From contig CAIVHI010000499.1 in NCBI GenBank assembly GCA_903905685.1, positions 1-5,817 of the forward strand: a DNA stretch of 5,817 nucleotides, read 5' to 3'. The stretch is from an uncultured Bacteroidota bacterium. Lineage in GTDB: Bacteria; Bacteroidota; Bacteroidia; Chitinophagales; Chitinophagaceae. The notes under the pieces were generated by a model. That model searched no databases. It saw only the letters and a program-made list of their open reading frames with translations, and was not told where the DNA came from. This document shows positions 1 through 4,388 of the stretch, one piece after another; position 1 is the first letter of the stretch, and every line of letters starts with the position of its first letter. Both the position numbers and the translations under genes were made by a program.

Positions 1-107
1 ACCGTGCTGATGATGCCGCAGCCTTGGGCATGGGCATACGGATTAGAAAAAACGCCCGCGAGTAGGATCAGGCTTCCAAGTACGTAACGGTTAGGTTTTA
101 GCTTCAT
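1..107 (-). CDS. N-terminus of a secreted protein, cut by the window edge
   Basis: Reading leftward from the ATG at 107-105, the frame stays open to the window edge (35 codons plus two bases) and starts MKLKPNRYVLGSLILLAG. This has the form of a Sec signal peptide: a basic start (K2, K4, R7), a hydrophobic stretch at about residues 9-20, then a likely signal peptidase I site after Ala-His-Ala (residues 25-27). The mature protein would start QGCGIIST. The Cys at residue 30 is preceded by AQG, a poor lipobox, so a lipoprotein is less likely. No domain is visible. The IIST stretch recalls the start of NHL-type repeats in secreted Bacteroidota proteins, but this is only a hint. The gene is convergent with nothing in the window; its promoter must lie in 108-415. 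The frame and signal peptide are clear, the function is unknown. Confidence 0.7.
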   Translation of the reverse strand, partial: MKLKPNRYVLGSLILLAGVFSNPYAHAQGCGIIST

Positions 108-341
108 GGCGGTTCTTTAACTGATTCGGTTTTTCAATAGTAAAGGTAGCTATATACTTGAATAACAGAATTTTACTTTGGACTGGGAAATTTGCCGTGC
201 TTGCAAATGCCCAAACCGTAGGGTAGTTCCGCAAGGTTTTAGCGAAAATCTCCGTTTAGGGACGAGATGGGACTTTTGATATTCAAGCCAAGTCTGTTAC
301 CGGCCCCCGAGTGTGAAACGAATATTCGGCTATCGAGATGC

Positions 342-367
342 TGAGTTTACACGTGTACACATACTCA
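342..367. repeat. Small nested inverted repeat
   Basis: Outer arms TGAGT (342-346) and ACTCA (363-367) are perfect complements. They enclose two overlapping 8-bp palindromes, ACACGTGT and GTGTACAC (353-360). It could be a protein-binding site or part of an element end. The TGTACA core is shared with the palindrome at 3535-3550 on the other side of the element block. Nothing in the sequence shows that it is used. Confidence 0.3.
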
Positions 368-415
368 TTGTCATTAAACGATATGGGTTGTCCGTTGGAT
401 CTTTGCCACTACCCC

Positions 416-466
416 CCTCAACCAACAAAGGCCGCCCCGCAACAGGGCAGCCTTCATTGGTTGAGG
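416..466 (-). terminator. Long hairpin ending the minus-strand operon
   Basis: Two 22-base arms (416-437 and 445-466) pair with three mismatches around a 7-base loop. The outer ten pairs (CCTCAACCAA with TTGGTTGAGG) are perfect, followed by AAGGC and GCCC blocks. The hairpin begins 7 bases after the stop codon of the last operon gene (474-476), which is where a terminator is expected. No T-run follows on either strand, so it may act as a T-less terminator or as an mRNA 3'-end stabiliser rather than a classical intrinsic terminator. The stem is certain, the function is inferred. Confidence 0.6.
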
Positions 467-473
467 ATAGGGT

Positions 474-815
474 TTAGAGGGGCCGGCACCGGGGCGTGGG
501 GCGGAAAGGGTTACGGGTCGCGGGTGGGTCCATAAAAACCCTTTTGGTCCCGACCTTTTTGGGAGTAGTGTCATCTTGGGTGGCAATTGCCGGGTCACAT
601 TCAAGGACCTCCATGTGTTGGCGCACCGCATCTGTAGCTCGGCGGCGACTGTCCGCAAGGGCTTCGAGGGTATCGCGGTAGCGGTCTTCCACTTCTTCCA
701 TTTCGGCATGCATGCATTGCAGCACTTCTTGTTCTCGGGCTGTGGCTTCGGCATAGTGTGCCATGGCCCGGTGCAGTGCGTTTCGCGGCACCGGTCGCGT
801 TTTGGCTGTTCCCAT
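474..815 (-). CDS. Small hypothetical protein with probable coiled coil, last gene of the operon
   Basis: This 113-aa protein matches no family I recognise. Residues about 11-78 are charged and helix-forming, with a heptad-like pattern (for example MHAEMEEVEDRYRDTLEALA), so a long helix or coiled coil is likely. The tail from about residue 79 is rich in Thr, Pro, Arg and Lys and looks disordered. It has only three cysteines (about residues 34, 73 and 110) and no metal-binding pattern. The ATG at 815 is supported by AGGAA on the minus strand (825-821), five bases upstream. It starts 14 bases after the stop of the preceding gene and stops 7 bases before the hairpin at 416-466, so it is the promoter-distal gene of the four-gene operon. 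A structural or accessory role in a phage-like early operon is a guess. Confidence 0.7.
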   Translation of the reverse strand: MGTAKTRPVPRNALHRAMAHYAEATAREQEVLQCMHAEMEEVEDRYRDTLEALADSRRRATDAVRQHMEVLECDPAIATQDDTTPKKVGTKRVFMDPPATRNPFRPTPRCRPL

Positions 816-829
816 ATCGGTTCCTTTTT

Positions 830-1120
830 TTATTTACATTGTTCCATTCCGTCCAGAATCGATTTTACGATAATGCCGGTATAGCGGTCGCTGCCGGCAC
901 CCGGCAGGTGCCAGAGTTGGTAAAAGGCCGTCTGCTCGGCTCCGGTCATGAGCAAGGTGTATCGCTCCTGGCGTTGTTGCAGCATTTCCGCCAGGCGGTG
1001 TTTCAAGTCGTGCAGATATTCCCGGAGCAGGTACTGGTGTTCGTCGGCAGGTTTGAAGCCGGTGGCCAGTTCCGTGCAGATGTCGGCCAGGGCTTCCACC
1101 CGCTGGCGATTGATGCGCAT
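830..1120 (-). CDS. Small helical hypothetical protein in the operon
   Basis: This is a 96-aa protein starting MRINRQRVEALADICTEL. It appears mostly helical with a basic, amphipathic middle (about residues 30-55: heptad-like Leu spacing in the YLLREYLHDLKHRLAEML stretch), followed by a more aromatic C-terminal part (residues 62-75). I recognise no domain or catalytic motif. I chose the ATG at 1120-1118 because AGAGG (1132-1128 on the minus strand) sits seven bases upstream. An in-frame ATG at 1144 would add eight residues and overlap the preceding gene. With the chosen start the gap to the DnaA-like gene is two bases, which argues for translational coupling. It could be a partner of the ATPase or the DnaA-like protein, but there is no direct evidence. 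Confidence 0.72.
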   Translation of the reverse strand: MRINRQRVEALADICTELATGFKPADEHQYLLREYLHDLKHRLAEMLQQRQERYTLLMTGAEQTAFYQLWHLPGAGSDRYTGIIVKSILDGMEQCK

Positions 1121-1122
1121 CT

Positions 1123-1557
1123 TTATACCTCTTCCGCCAGCCATTGGTTCACCGATTTGAGGGCCGATTTATATTTTTCGGTAAAAGCGGCATCTCGCAC
1201 CGAGAGCAGCATTTTGGCGCGGGTAAGCGCATAAACCACAGTGGAATGGTCTTTACCGCCGAACATGGTGCCTATCTGTTTCAATGTCACCGTTGGGAAG
1301 TGCTTCCGCAGGAAGAGCGTGCCCAAAAACCGCAATTCGGCAATGTTTCTCGACCTGTCGTTCATCCTGAAACACATCGGGTTCATGCCTACTGCGCGGG
1401 CTATCACGGCCAAGAGGTCTTCGGGAGACCGGCCCGGGCGGTCGGTATCGAACAGCACGACGCGCACCTTCATACCGGTACGGCTGGTGATTTGCCGCTG
1501 TGCGGCGCGGGCAATACCCCTTGCAGAGGTGTCTTGTTTCACAGTTTTCTTGTTCAT
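1123..1557 (-). CDS. Free-standing DnaA domain IV (DnaA-box-binding helix-turn-helix) protein
   Basis: This 144-aa protein has a C-terminal half (about residues 66-139) that reads as domain IV of the replication initiator DnaA. It includes the signature IGTMFGGKDHSTVVYA at residues 95-110, with the Asp-His-Ser/Thr group (D103, H104, S105, T106) that contacts bases of the DnaA box in the family. K102 replaces the usual Arg. The AAA+ domain III, the linker and domain I of DnaA are all absent, so it cannot hydrolyse ATP or melt an origin by itself. The N-terminal 60 residues are basic and of unknown fold. It starts 33 bases after the ATPase gene and is followed after two bases by the 96-aa gene. 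A role as a DNA-binding regulator, or in directing replication or transposition to DnaA-box-like sites, is inference. No Shine-Dalgarno sequence is seen. Confidence 0.88.
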   Translation of the reverse strand: MNKKTVKQDTSARGIARAAQRQITSRTGMKVRVVLFDTDRPGRSPEDLLAVIARAVGMNPMCFRMNDRSRNIAELRFLGTLFLRKHFPTVTLKQIGTMFGGKDHSTVVYALTRAKMLLSVRDAAFTEKYKSALKSVNQWLAEEV

Positions 1558-1590
1558 ATTGTTGGTTTTTGGAAAAGTAGAAGTGGATGT

Positions 1591-2448
1591 TTAAGCGGCC
1601 CGGCCACCGGGACGAAACGAGAATTCGCGAATGAGGCGGGATGCCACATGGAGGTTGCCATTGCTTTTCTCGGTGATGAAGCGCACCAGGTCGGGGTCGG
1701 AGATGCCATTGGCCTCGCAAACGGGGGCCACGTCGGCAGGATTTACCCCATTGAGCACCGCGAAACGTTTTCCGAAAACGGGGTAGATGTCGGCATAGCC
1801 ATCGGTACCCGTGCGGTAGCCGTTCTGTATGCGCAGTTTGAGCAGCATCGAGCCCATCAGCACTACCCCGGCCTTACCATCCAGCAAGGCGGCCAGCGTT
1901 GCGGCGGTGTGCAGCACGGCATCGGTAAGGCGGTGGGCATCGTCTATAATGAGTAGCGGGGCATCTTTGGCGGTAAAGCCGGCCACCCAACGTTTGGTCA
2001 TTTCTTCGAGCGATCCGGAGGCTTCCATGCCTTCCATGCGCAGCAGGGCAGTGAGGAACGACCGGCGGTGGAAGCCACCATCGCCCGTTATGCAGCACAC
2101 GTTGCAGTGCTCCTGCATGTAGGCGGCCGCAGCATACGACTTGCCGAGGCCATGCCCTGCAATGCCCACATAGCGGCCGGCGTGGTTTTGGGCATCGCTG
2201 AAGAGCAGGCGCAGCATGAGGTAGGCGCCGGTGTCGCCCGGCCGCTCCTGCATGGCACTGTAGCCTGCACGGCGCGCTACCGCGTGCCAAGAGGCATCGT
2301 CTACTTCTTCCCAGTTGTTGTTCTTGATGTCGGCTATCACTTTTCGCGAAATGCCCCGTAGGCGGAATAGGGCGGTATCGGCATCGGGAGTGGCGAGGAG
2401 GTACCGCACCAGTGCGTTCTTGATGTGTTGCTTCTGCGTGTTCGTCAT
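1591..2448 (-). CDS. MuB-like AAA+ ATPase (transposition target capture/immunity type)
   Basis: This is a 285-aa protein counted from the ATG at 2448. Residues about 10-65 form a small helix-turn-helix-like domain (LRGISRKVIADIKNNNWEEV) such as precedes the ATPase core in MuB. The P-loop is AGHGLGKS (residues 97-104, K103), matching [AG]x4GK[ST]. Walker B is LLIIDDAH (165-172) with D169 and D170. A sensor-1-like strand ending MGS lies near 195-200. MuB-family proteins form ATP-dependent filaments on DNA, choose target sites, activate the MuA transposase and give target immunity. The TnsC/IstB type of AAA+ ATPase is the alternative. An upstream in-frame TTG at 2493 would add 15 residues and has GAGG four bases before it. 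I prefer the ATG, without Shine-Dalgarno support. It is the first gene of the operon behind the repressor-controlled promoter. No MuA is adjacent. Confidence 0.82.
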   Translation of the reverse strand: MTNTQKQHIKNALVRYLLATPDADTALFRLRGISRKVIADIKNNNWEEVDDASWHAVARRAGYSAMQERPGDTGAYLMLRLLFSDAQNHAGRYVGIAGHGLGKSYAAAAYMQEHCNVCCITGDGGFHRRSFLTALLRMEGMEASGSLEEMTKRWVAGFTAKDAPLLIIDDAHRLTDAVLHTAATLAALLDGKAGVVLMGSMLLKLRIQNGYRTGTDGYADIYPVFGKRFAVLNGVNPADVAPVCEANGISDPDLVRFITEKSNGNLHVASRLIREFSFRPGGRAA

Positions 2449-2614
2449 GGCTGTATTCGGTTTACTGCTGTTCACGGATTGTTGTTGTGTCAAAAAACCT
2501 CAAATGGGTGTTGGCGACAAATTATTTGGAATCTACCGGCCTCATCCGCTAATTTTGCGGTTCATGCCGTGTGCAAACCATTCAAGTCGTGCCGGTATGA
2601 TGTCTTTGACGACA
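2449..2614 (-). other. Long 5' leader of the ATPase operon
   Basis: Between the minus-strand -7 element (2622-2615) and the ATPase ATG (2448) lie about 165 bases, or about 120 to the alternative TTG at 2493. The leader contains a possible imperfect hairpin, with arms 2538-2549 and 2557-2568 in which nine of twelve positions pair around a 7-base loop. A 7-codon minus-strand reading frame (ATG 2565-2563 to TGA 2544-2542) lies exactly within that hairpin. No transposase remnant or Ner-like gene is seen. A control function for the leader is speculative. Confidence 0.35.
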
Positions 2615-2647
2615 CAAAGATATTCCATTTTTGATGGAAATTCCAAT
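2615..2647 (-). promoter_or_regulatory. Early promoter of the ATPase operon
   Basis: On the minus strand TATCTTTG (2622-2615) matches the Bacteroidota -7 consensus TAnnTTTG exactly. ATTG (2647-2644) lies 21 bases upstream, a fair match for the -33 element TTTG. Operator 1 (2623-2639) fills the space between the two boxes and touches the -7 box, while operator 2 overlaps the -33 box. A protein bound here would block RNA polymerase, so repression is the expected mode. Confidence 0.65.
2623..2639. promoter_or_regulatory. Operator 1, 17-bp palindrome
   Basis: TTCCATTTTTGATGGAA has perfect 6-bp arms (TTCCAT and ATGGAA) around a 5-base centre. It is repeated 18 bp further right as operator 2. Its position between the -33 and -7 boxes of the minus-strand promoter, next to a CI/LexA-like repressor gene, makes it a likely repressor binding site. 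The palindrome is seen; the protein that binds it is inferred. Confidence 0.7.
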
Positions 2648-2657
2648 TTTTGTGGAA
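2641..2657. promoter_or_regulatory. Operator 2, 17-bp palindrome
   Basis: TTCCAATTTTTGTGGAA has 5-bp perfect arms (TTCCA and TGGAA) and is the same length and sense as operator 1, from which it is separated by a single base. The 18-bp centre-to-centre step is a little under two helical turns, suitable for cooperative binding of two dimers on nearly the same face. It ends nine bases before the plus-strand -7 box, so occupancy could either repress or activate the repressor's own promoter. Confidence 0.65.
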
Positions 2658-2659
2658 AA
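2651..2659 (-). promoter_or_regulatory. Relaxed DnaA-box match over operator 2
   Basis: The minus strand reads TTTTCCACA, which fits the relaxed DnaA box TTWTNCACA exactly and differs from the strict TTATCCACA at one base. It covers the right arm of operator 2. The match gains interest only because this element encodes a lone DnaA domain IV. It may equally be a by-product of the TGGAA operator arm followed by an A-run. Confidence 0.3.
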
Positions 2660-2666
2660 AAGACGC

Positions 2667-2674
2667 TAACTTTG
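2667..2674 (+). promoter_or_regulatory. -7 element of the repressor promoter
   Basis: TAACTTTG matches TAnnTTTG exactly and ends only five bases before the repressor ATG at 2680. No good TTTG is found at the usual 19-21 base spacing upstream, where operator 2 lies instead, so the promoter may be weak or need an activator. A start site a few bases after the box would give a leaderless message. Confidence 0.6.
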
Positions 2675-2679
2675 CATTT

Positions 2680-3480
2680 ATGAATTTGGGAGCCAATTTG
2701 AAGTTTCTTCGGAAGAAATCGGGAAAGACTCAGGAGATGTTGAGTACGGAACTACGTGTAGGCCGCACTACGCTAGCCAATTATGAGGCAGGCATCAGTG
2801 AGCCGAATATTGAGACGCTGTTGCAGTTCTCCAATTTTTATGGAATTCCGGTAGATATACTGTTGTCAAAAAACTTGGCAGCGGAAAGTGTCAACATTCC
2901 GGCCAAGCCTGCCTTGCCCGGCGGCCGAAGCAGCTTCTCCGAAATGCCGAAAGTGATTACTGTGGATGCCGGCGGCCACGACAACATTATATATGTGCCC
3001 GTTAAAGCCCGGGCCGGCTATTTGAACGGCTACGGCGATACCGAATTCATGGAATCGTTGCCCACCTTCCGTCTACCGGGGCTTAACAATGCCACCTATA
3101 GGATGTTTGAAGTGGAAGGCCCCTCTATGGCACCCAATGTGATGAGTGGCGACCGCATTATAGGCGAGTGGGTGGATGCCGTGGAGAATATTCGCGACAG
3201 TCGCGTGCACGTAATCGTCCACAAAGGTGGGGTGGCCATCAAGCGGGTATTGAATAGGGTGCGCGAACGGGGCAAACTCTACCTGAAGTCTGACACCATT
3301 GCCCACCGGCACGAATTTCCCATTGTGGAGATAGACCCGGAAGATATTAGGGAGATTTGGTACGGGCGGCTTAAAATCAGTAGCGACTTCACCGAGCCTT
3401 CGGAAGTGTATCACCGCATTGCCGACCTCGAAACCGACGTCATGGAATTGAAACATCTGTTGAAGACTCCGCATAAATAG
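2680..3480 (+). CDS. XRE/S24 repressor, CI/LexA-like with intact self-cleavage residues
   Basis: This is a 266-aa protein. Residues about 3-62 form an XRE-type helix-turn-helix (LKFLRKKSGKTQEML through RTTLANYEAG to PVDILL) that would bind the operators. A linker (63-100) leads to a LexA/CI-type S24 domain with candidate cleavage bond Ala112-Gly113 (KARAGYL), catalytic Ser149 (EGPSMAP) and catalytic Lys188 (VAIKRV). The spacings of 37 and 39 residues are close to those of LexA, so RecA-stimulated self-cleavage is plausible. Residues 241-262 look like a short coiled coil, an addition common in Bacteroidota members. The in-frame TTG at 2650 would place the promoter inside the gene, so I chose the ATG at 2680. 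The gene is divergent from the ATPase operon, and autoregulation plus operon repression is inferred. The role resembles lambda CI; DNA damage would switch on the operon. Confidence 0.9.
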   Translation: MNLGANLKFLRKKSGKTQEMLSTELRVGRTTLANYEAGISEPNIETLLQFSNFYGIPVDILLSKNLAAESVNIPAKPALPGGRSSFSEMPKVITVDAGGHDNIIYVPVKARAGYLNGYGDTEFMESLPTFRLPGLNNATYRMFEVEGPSMAPNVMSGDRIIGEWVDAVENIRDSRVHVIVHKGGVAIKRVLNRVRERGKLYLKSDTIAHRHEFPIVEIDPEDIREIWYGRLKISSDFTEPSEVYHRIADLETDVMELKHLLKTPHK

Positions 3481-3534
3481 GCCGTAGCCAGCTGCTTTTA
3501 TATCCCGATAAGCAAAATTAATGCCGCCATTTCC

Positions 3535-3550
3535 ATGTATGTACATACAT
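3535..3550. promoter_or_regulatory. Perfect 16-bp palindrome at the YceI promoter
   Basis: ATGTATGTACATACAT is its own reverse complement over all 16 bases. It overlaps the -7 element of the YceI gene by five bases, so it could be an operator for a dimeric regulator. It differs from the TTCCA-type operators at 2623-2657, so a different protein is expected. It also lies in the gap where the right end of the mobile-element block would fall. Confidence 0.55.
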
Positions 3551-3553
3551 TTG
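3546..3553 (+). promoter_or_regulatory. -7 element of the YceI-family gene
   Basis: TACATTTG matches TAnnTTTG exactly, 31 bases before the ATG at 3585, implying a leader of about 25 bases. No clear TTTG -33 box is visible at standard spacing. This promoter lets the gene be expressed independently of the repressor gene upstream, which has no visible terminator. Confidence 0.55.
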
Positions 3554-3584
3554 TAGCGGAATCCAAAAAAGTCCAAACAATAAC

Positions 3585-4166
3585 ATGAAAAAGATTACAC
3601 TCATTGCCACAGCAGCAGTATCAATGTTCCTCTGCTCCTTCAGGCCCGCACCCGAAACCGCAACTTGGTCGCTCGACAAAGCCCACGCCAAATTGGGTTT
3701 CACCATTTCCCACCTCACCGTGTCAGACGTTGAAGGCGCATTCAAGAATTTTGATGCCAAAATCACCGCTACCGGTGCCGATTTCAACAATGCAAAAGTG
3801 GAAATGACTGCACAAGTAGGCAGCGTCAATACCGACAACGACAAGCGTGACGAGCATTTGAAGAGCCCCGATTTCTTCGATGCCGGAAAGTTCGGTACAG
3901 TTACTTTCACCAGCACTTCATTCAAGAAGAAAGGCAACGACTATATCGTAAAAGGCAATTTGACTATGCATGGCGTTACCAAACCCGTTGAATTGACGGC
4001 AGTTTGCAAAACCGCAATGAACCCGATGTCGAAGAAGGAAGTTGCAGGTTTCAAGATTACAGGCACCGTAAAGCGCAAAGAATTCGGCATCGGCGAAAGC
4101 ATGCCCGCAGCAATGCTCGGCGAAGAAGTAGCCATCCTTGCCAACGTTGAATTTTCAAAAGACTAA
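3585..4166 (+). CDS. Secreted YceI-family lipocalin-like protein
   Basis: This 193-aa protein has the normal length for the YceI family, whose members fold as a lipocalin-like barrel that holds isoprenoid-type lipids in the periplasm. Residues 1-20 look like a signal peptide (MKKITLIATAAVSMFLCSF), cut near 20-25; the Cys at 17 lacks a lipobox. Family hallmarks follow in order: WSLDKAHAKLGFTISHL (28-44), VNTDNDKRDEHLKSPDFFD (81-99, the conserved DxHLKS.dFFD block), GNLTMHGVTKPVEL (124-137), and the KRKEFGIG block (163-170). It has its own promoter (3546-3553) and terminator (4194-4228), so it forms a single-gene unit. Codon choice and lower G+C content resemble the MBOAT gene rather than the operon on the left, so it is probably host DNA. 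The physiological ligand is unknown. Confidence 0.93.
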   Translation: MKKITLIATAAVSMFLCSFRPAPETATWSLDKAHAKLGFTISHLTVSDVEGAFKNFDAKITATGADFNNAKVEMTAQVGSVNTDNDKRDEHLKSPDFFDAGKFGTVTFTSTSFKKKGNDYIVKGNLTMHGVTKPVELTAVCKTAMNPMSKKEVAGFKITGTVKRKEFGIGESMPAAMLGEEVAILANVEFSKD

Positions 4167-4193
4167 GTGATTGGTTTGTTTTAGTGAATATGG

Positions 4194-4228
4194 GCGGCCC
4201 CGATTTCTCGGGGCCGCTTCTTTTTTTT
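4194..4228 (+). terminator. Rho-independent terminator of the YceI gene
   Basis: Ten perfect G+C-rich pairs (GCGGCCCCGA with TCGGGGCCGC) close a TTTC loop and are followed by TTC and eight T residues. It begins 27 bases after the stop codon at 4164-4166. This is a textbook intrinsic terminator for the plus strand. Confidence 0.95.
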
Positions 4229-4310
4229 GGTGGGTGGGGTGACGGCGAGCCGCCAAATGCCCACCGTACACATTCATTCTGTAATTTAGCCGTTCAAGAA
4301 AATATACCAT

Positions 4311-4329
4311 CGGTCATAACTTATGATCG
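4311..4329. promoter_or_regulatory. Imperfect palindrome upstream of the MBOAT gene
   Basis: CGGTCATAACTTATGATCG has 9-base arms around one central base with a single mismatched pair; the inner TCATAA/TTATGA arms are perfect. It lies about 60 bases before the ATG at 4389. The 4229-4388 gap should hold the promoter; the best -7-like sequence is TAATTTAG (4282-4289), one base off consensus, without a clear -33 box. An operator role is possible but unproven. Confidence 0.35.
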
Positions 4330-4388
4330 CAAATAGTCCTTCTTTGAACAGAAACAACCGTTTTTCGACCAAACAACCTTATTGAAAT

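Larger units (their letters stand above)
108..473. other. Non-coding gap between secreted-protein gene and mobile-element operon
   Basis: This stretch of about 366 bases has no convincing gene. It should hold the promoter of the minus-strand gene at 1-107. A partial -7-like match, TACCTTTA, lies on the minus strand about 35 bases before that start, but I see no good -33 partner. The stretch also holds the inverted repeat at 342-367 and the long hairpin at 416-466. No tRNA fold was seen. If the block to the right is a mobile element, its left end should lie here or just inside, but I could not identify a terminal repeat or target duplication. Confidence 0.6.

Noticed and set aside
342..367. 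Candidate terminal inverted repeat of the element
   Set aside because: Only the TGTACA core is shared with 3535-3550 and no flanking target duplication was found, so I list it only as a local inverted repeat.
338..535. 65-codon plus-strand frame over the hairpin
   Set aside because: It crosses the terminator hairpin and runs into the antisense of the 113-aa gene; its composition looks random and it has no ribosome-binding site.
374..754. 126-codon minus-strand frame overlapping the 113-aa gene
   Set aside because: It runs through the hairpin at 416-466 and lacks the operon spacing and AGGAA signal that support the 113-aa frame.
758..1234. 158-codon plus-strand frame
   Set aside because: It is antisense to the two small operon genes, which have coupled spacing and ribosome-binding sites; no domain is visible.
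1144..1956. 270-codon open frame on the plus strand
   Set aside because: It lies antisense to the DnaA-like and ATPase genes, whose protein families are clear. High G+C content makes long antisense frames common, and its translation shows no domain.
2601..2620. GTC-TTT-GAC mini-palindrome near the early promoter start site
   Set aside because: Three-base arms are too short to count as an operator or hairpin.
2650..2679. TTG start that would extend the repressor by ten residues
   Set aside because: It would start inside operator 2 and code through the -7 box; the ATG at 2680 fits the normal N-terminus of XRE/S24 proteins.
3073..3576. 167-codon open frame on the minus strand
   Set aside because: It is antisense to the repressor gene, whose catalytic residues and HTH fix the true frame, and its product is unlike any protein I know.
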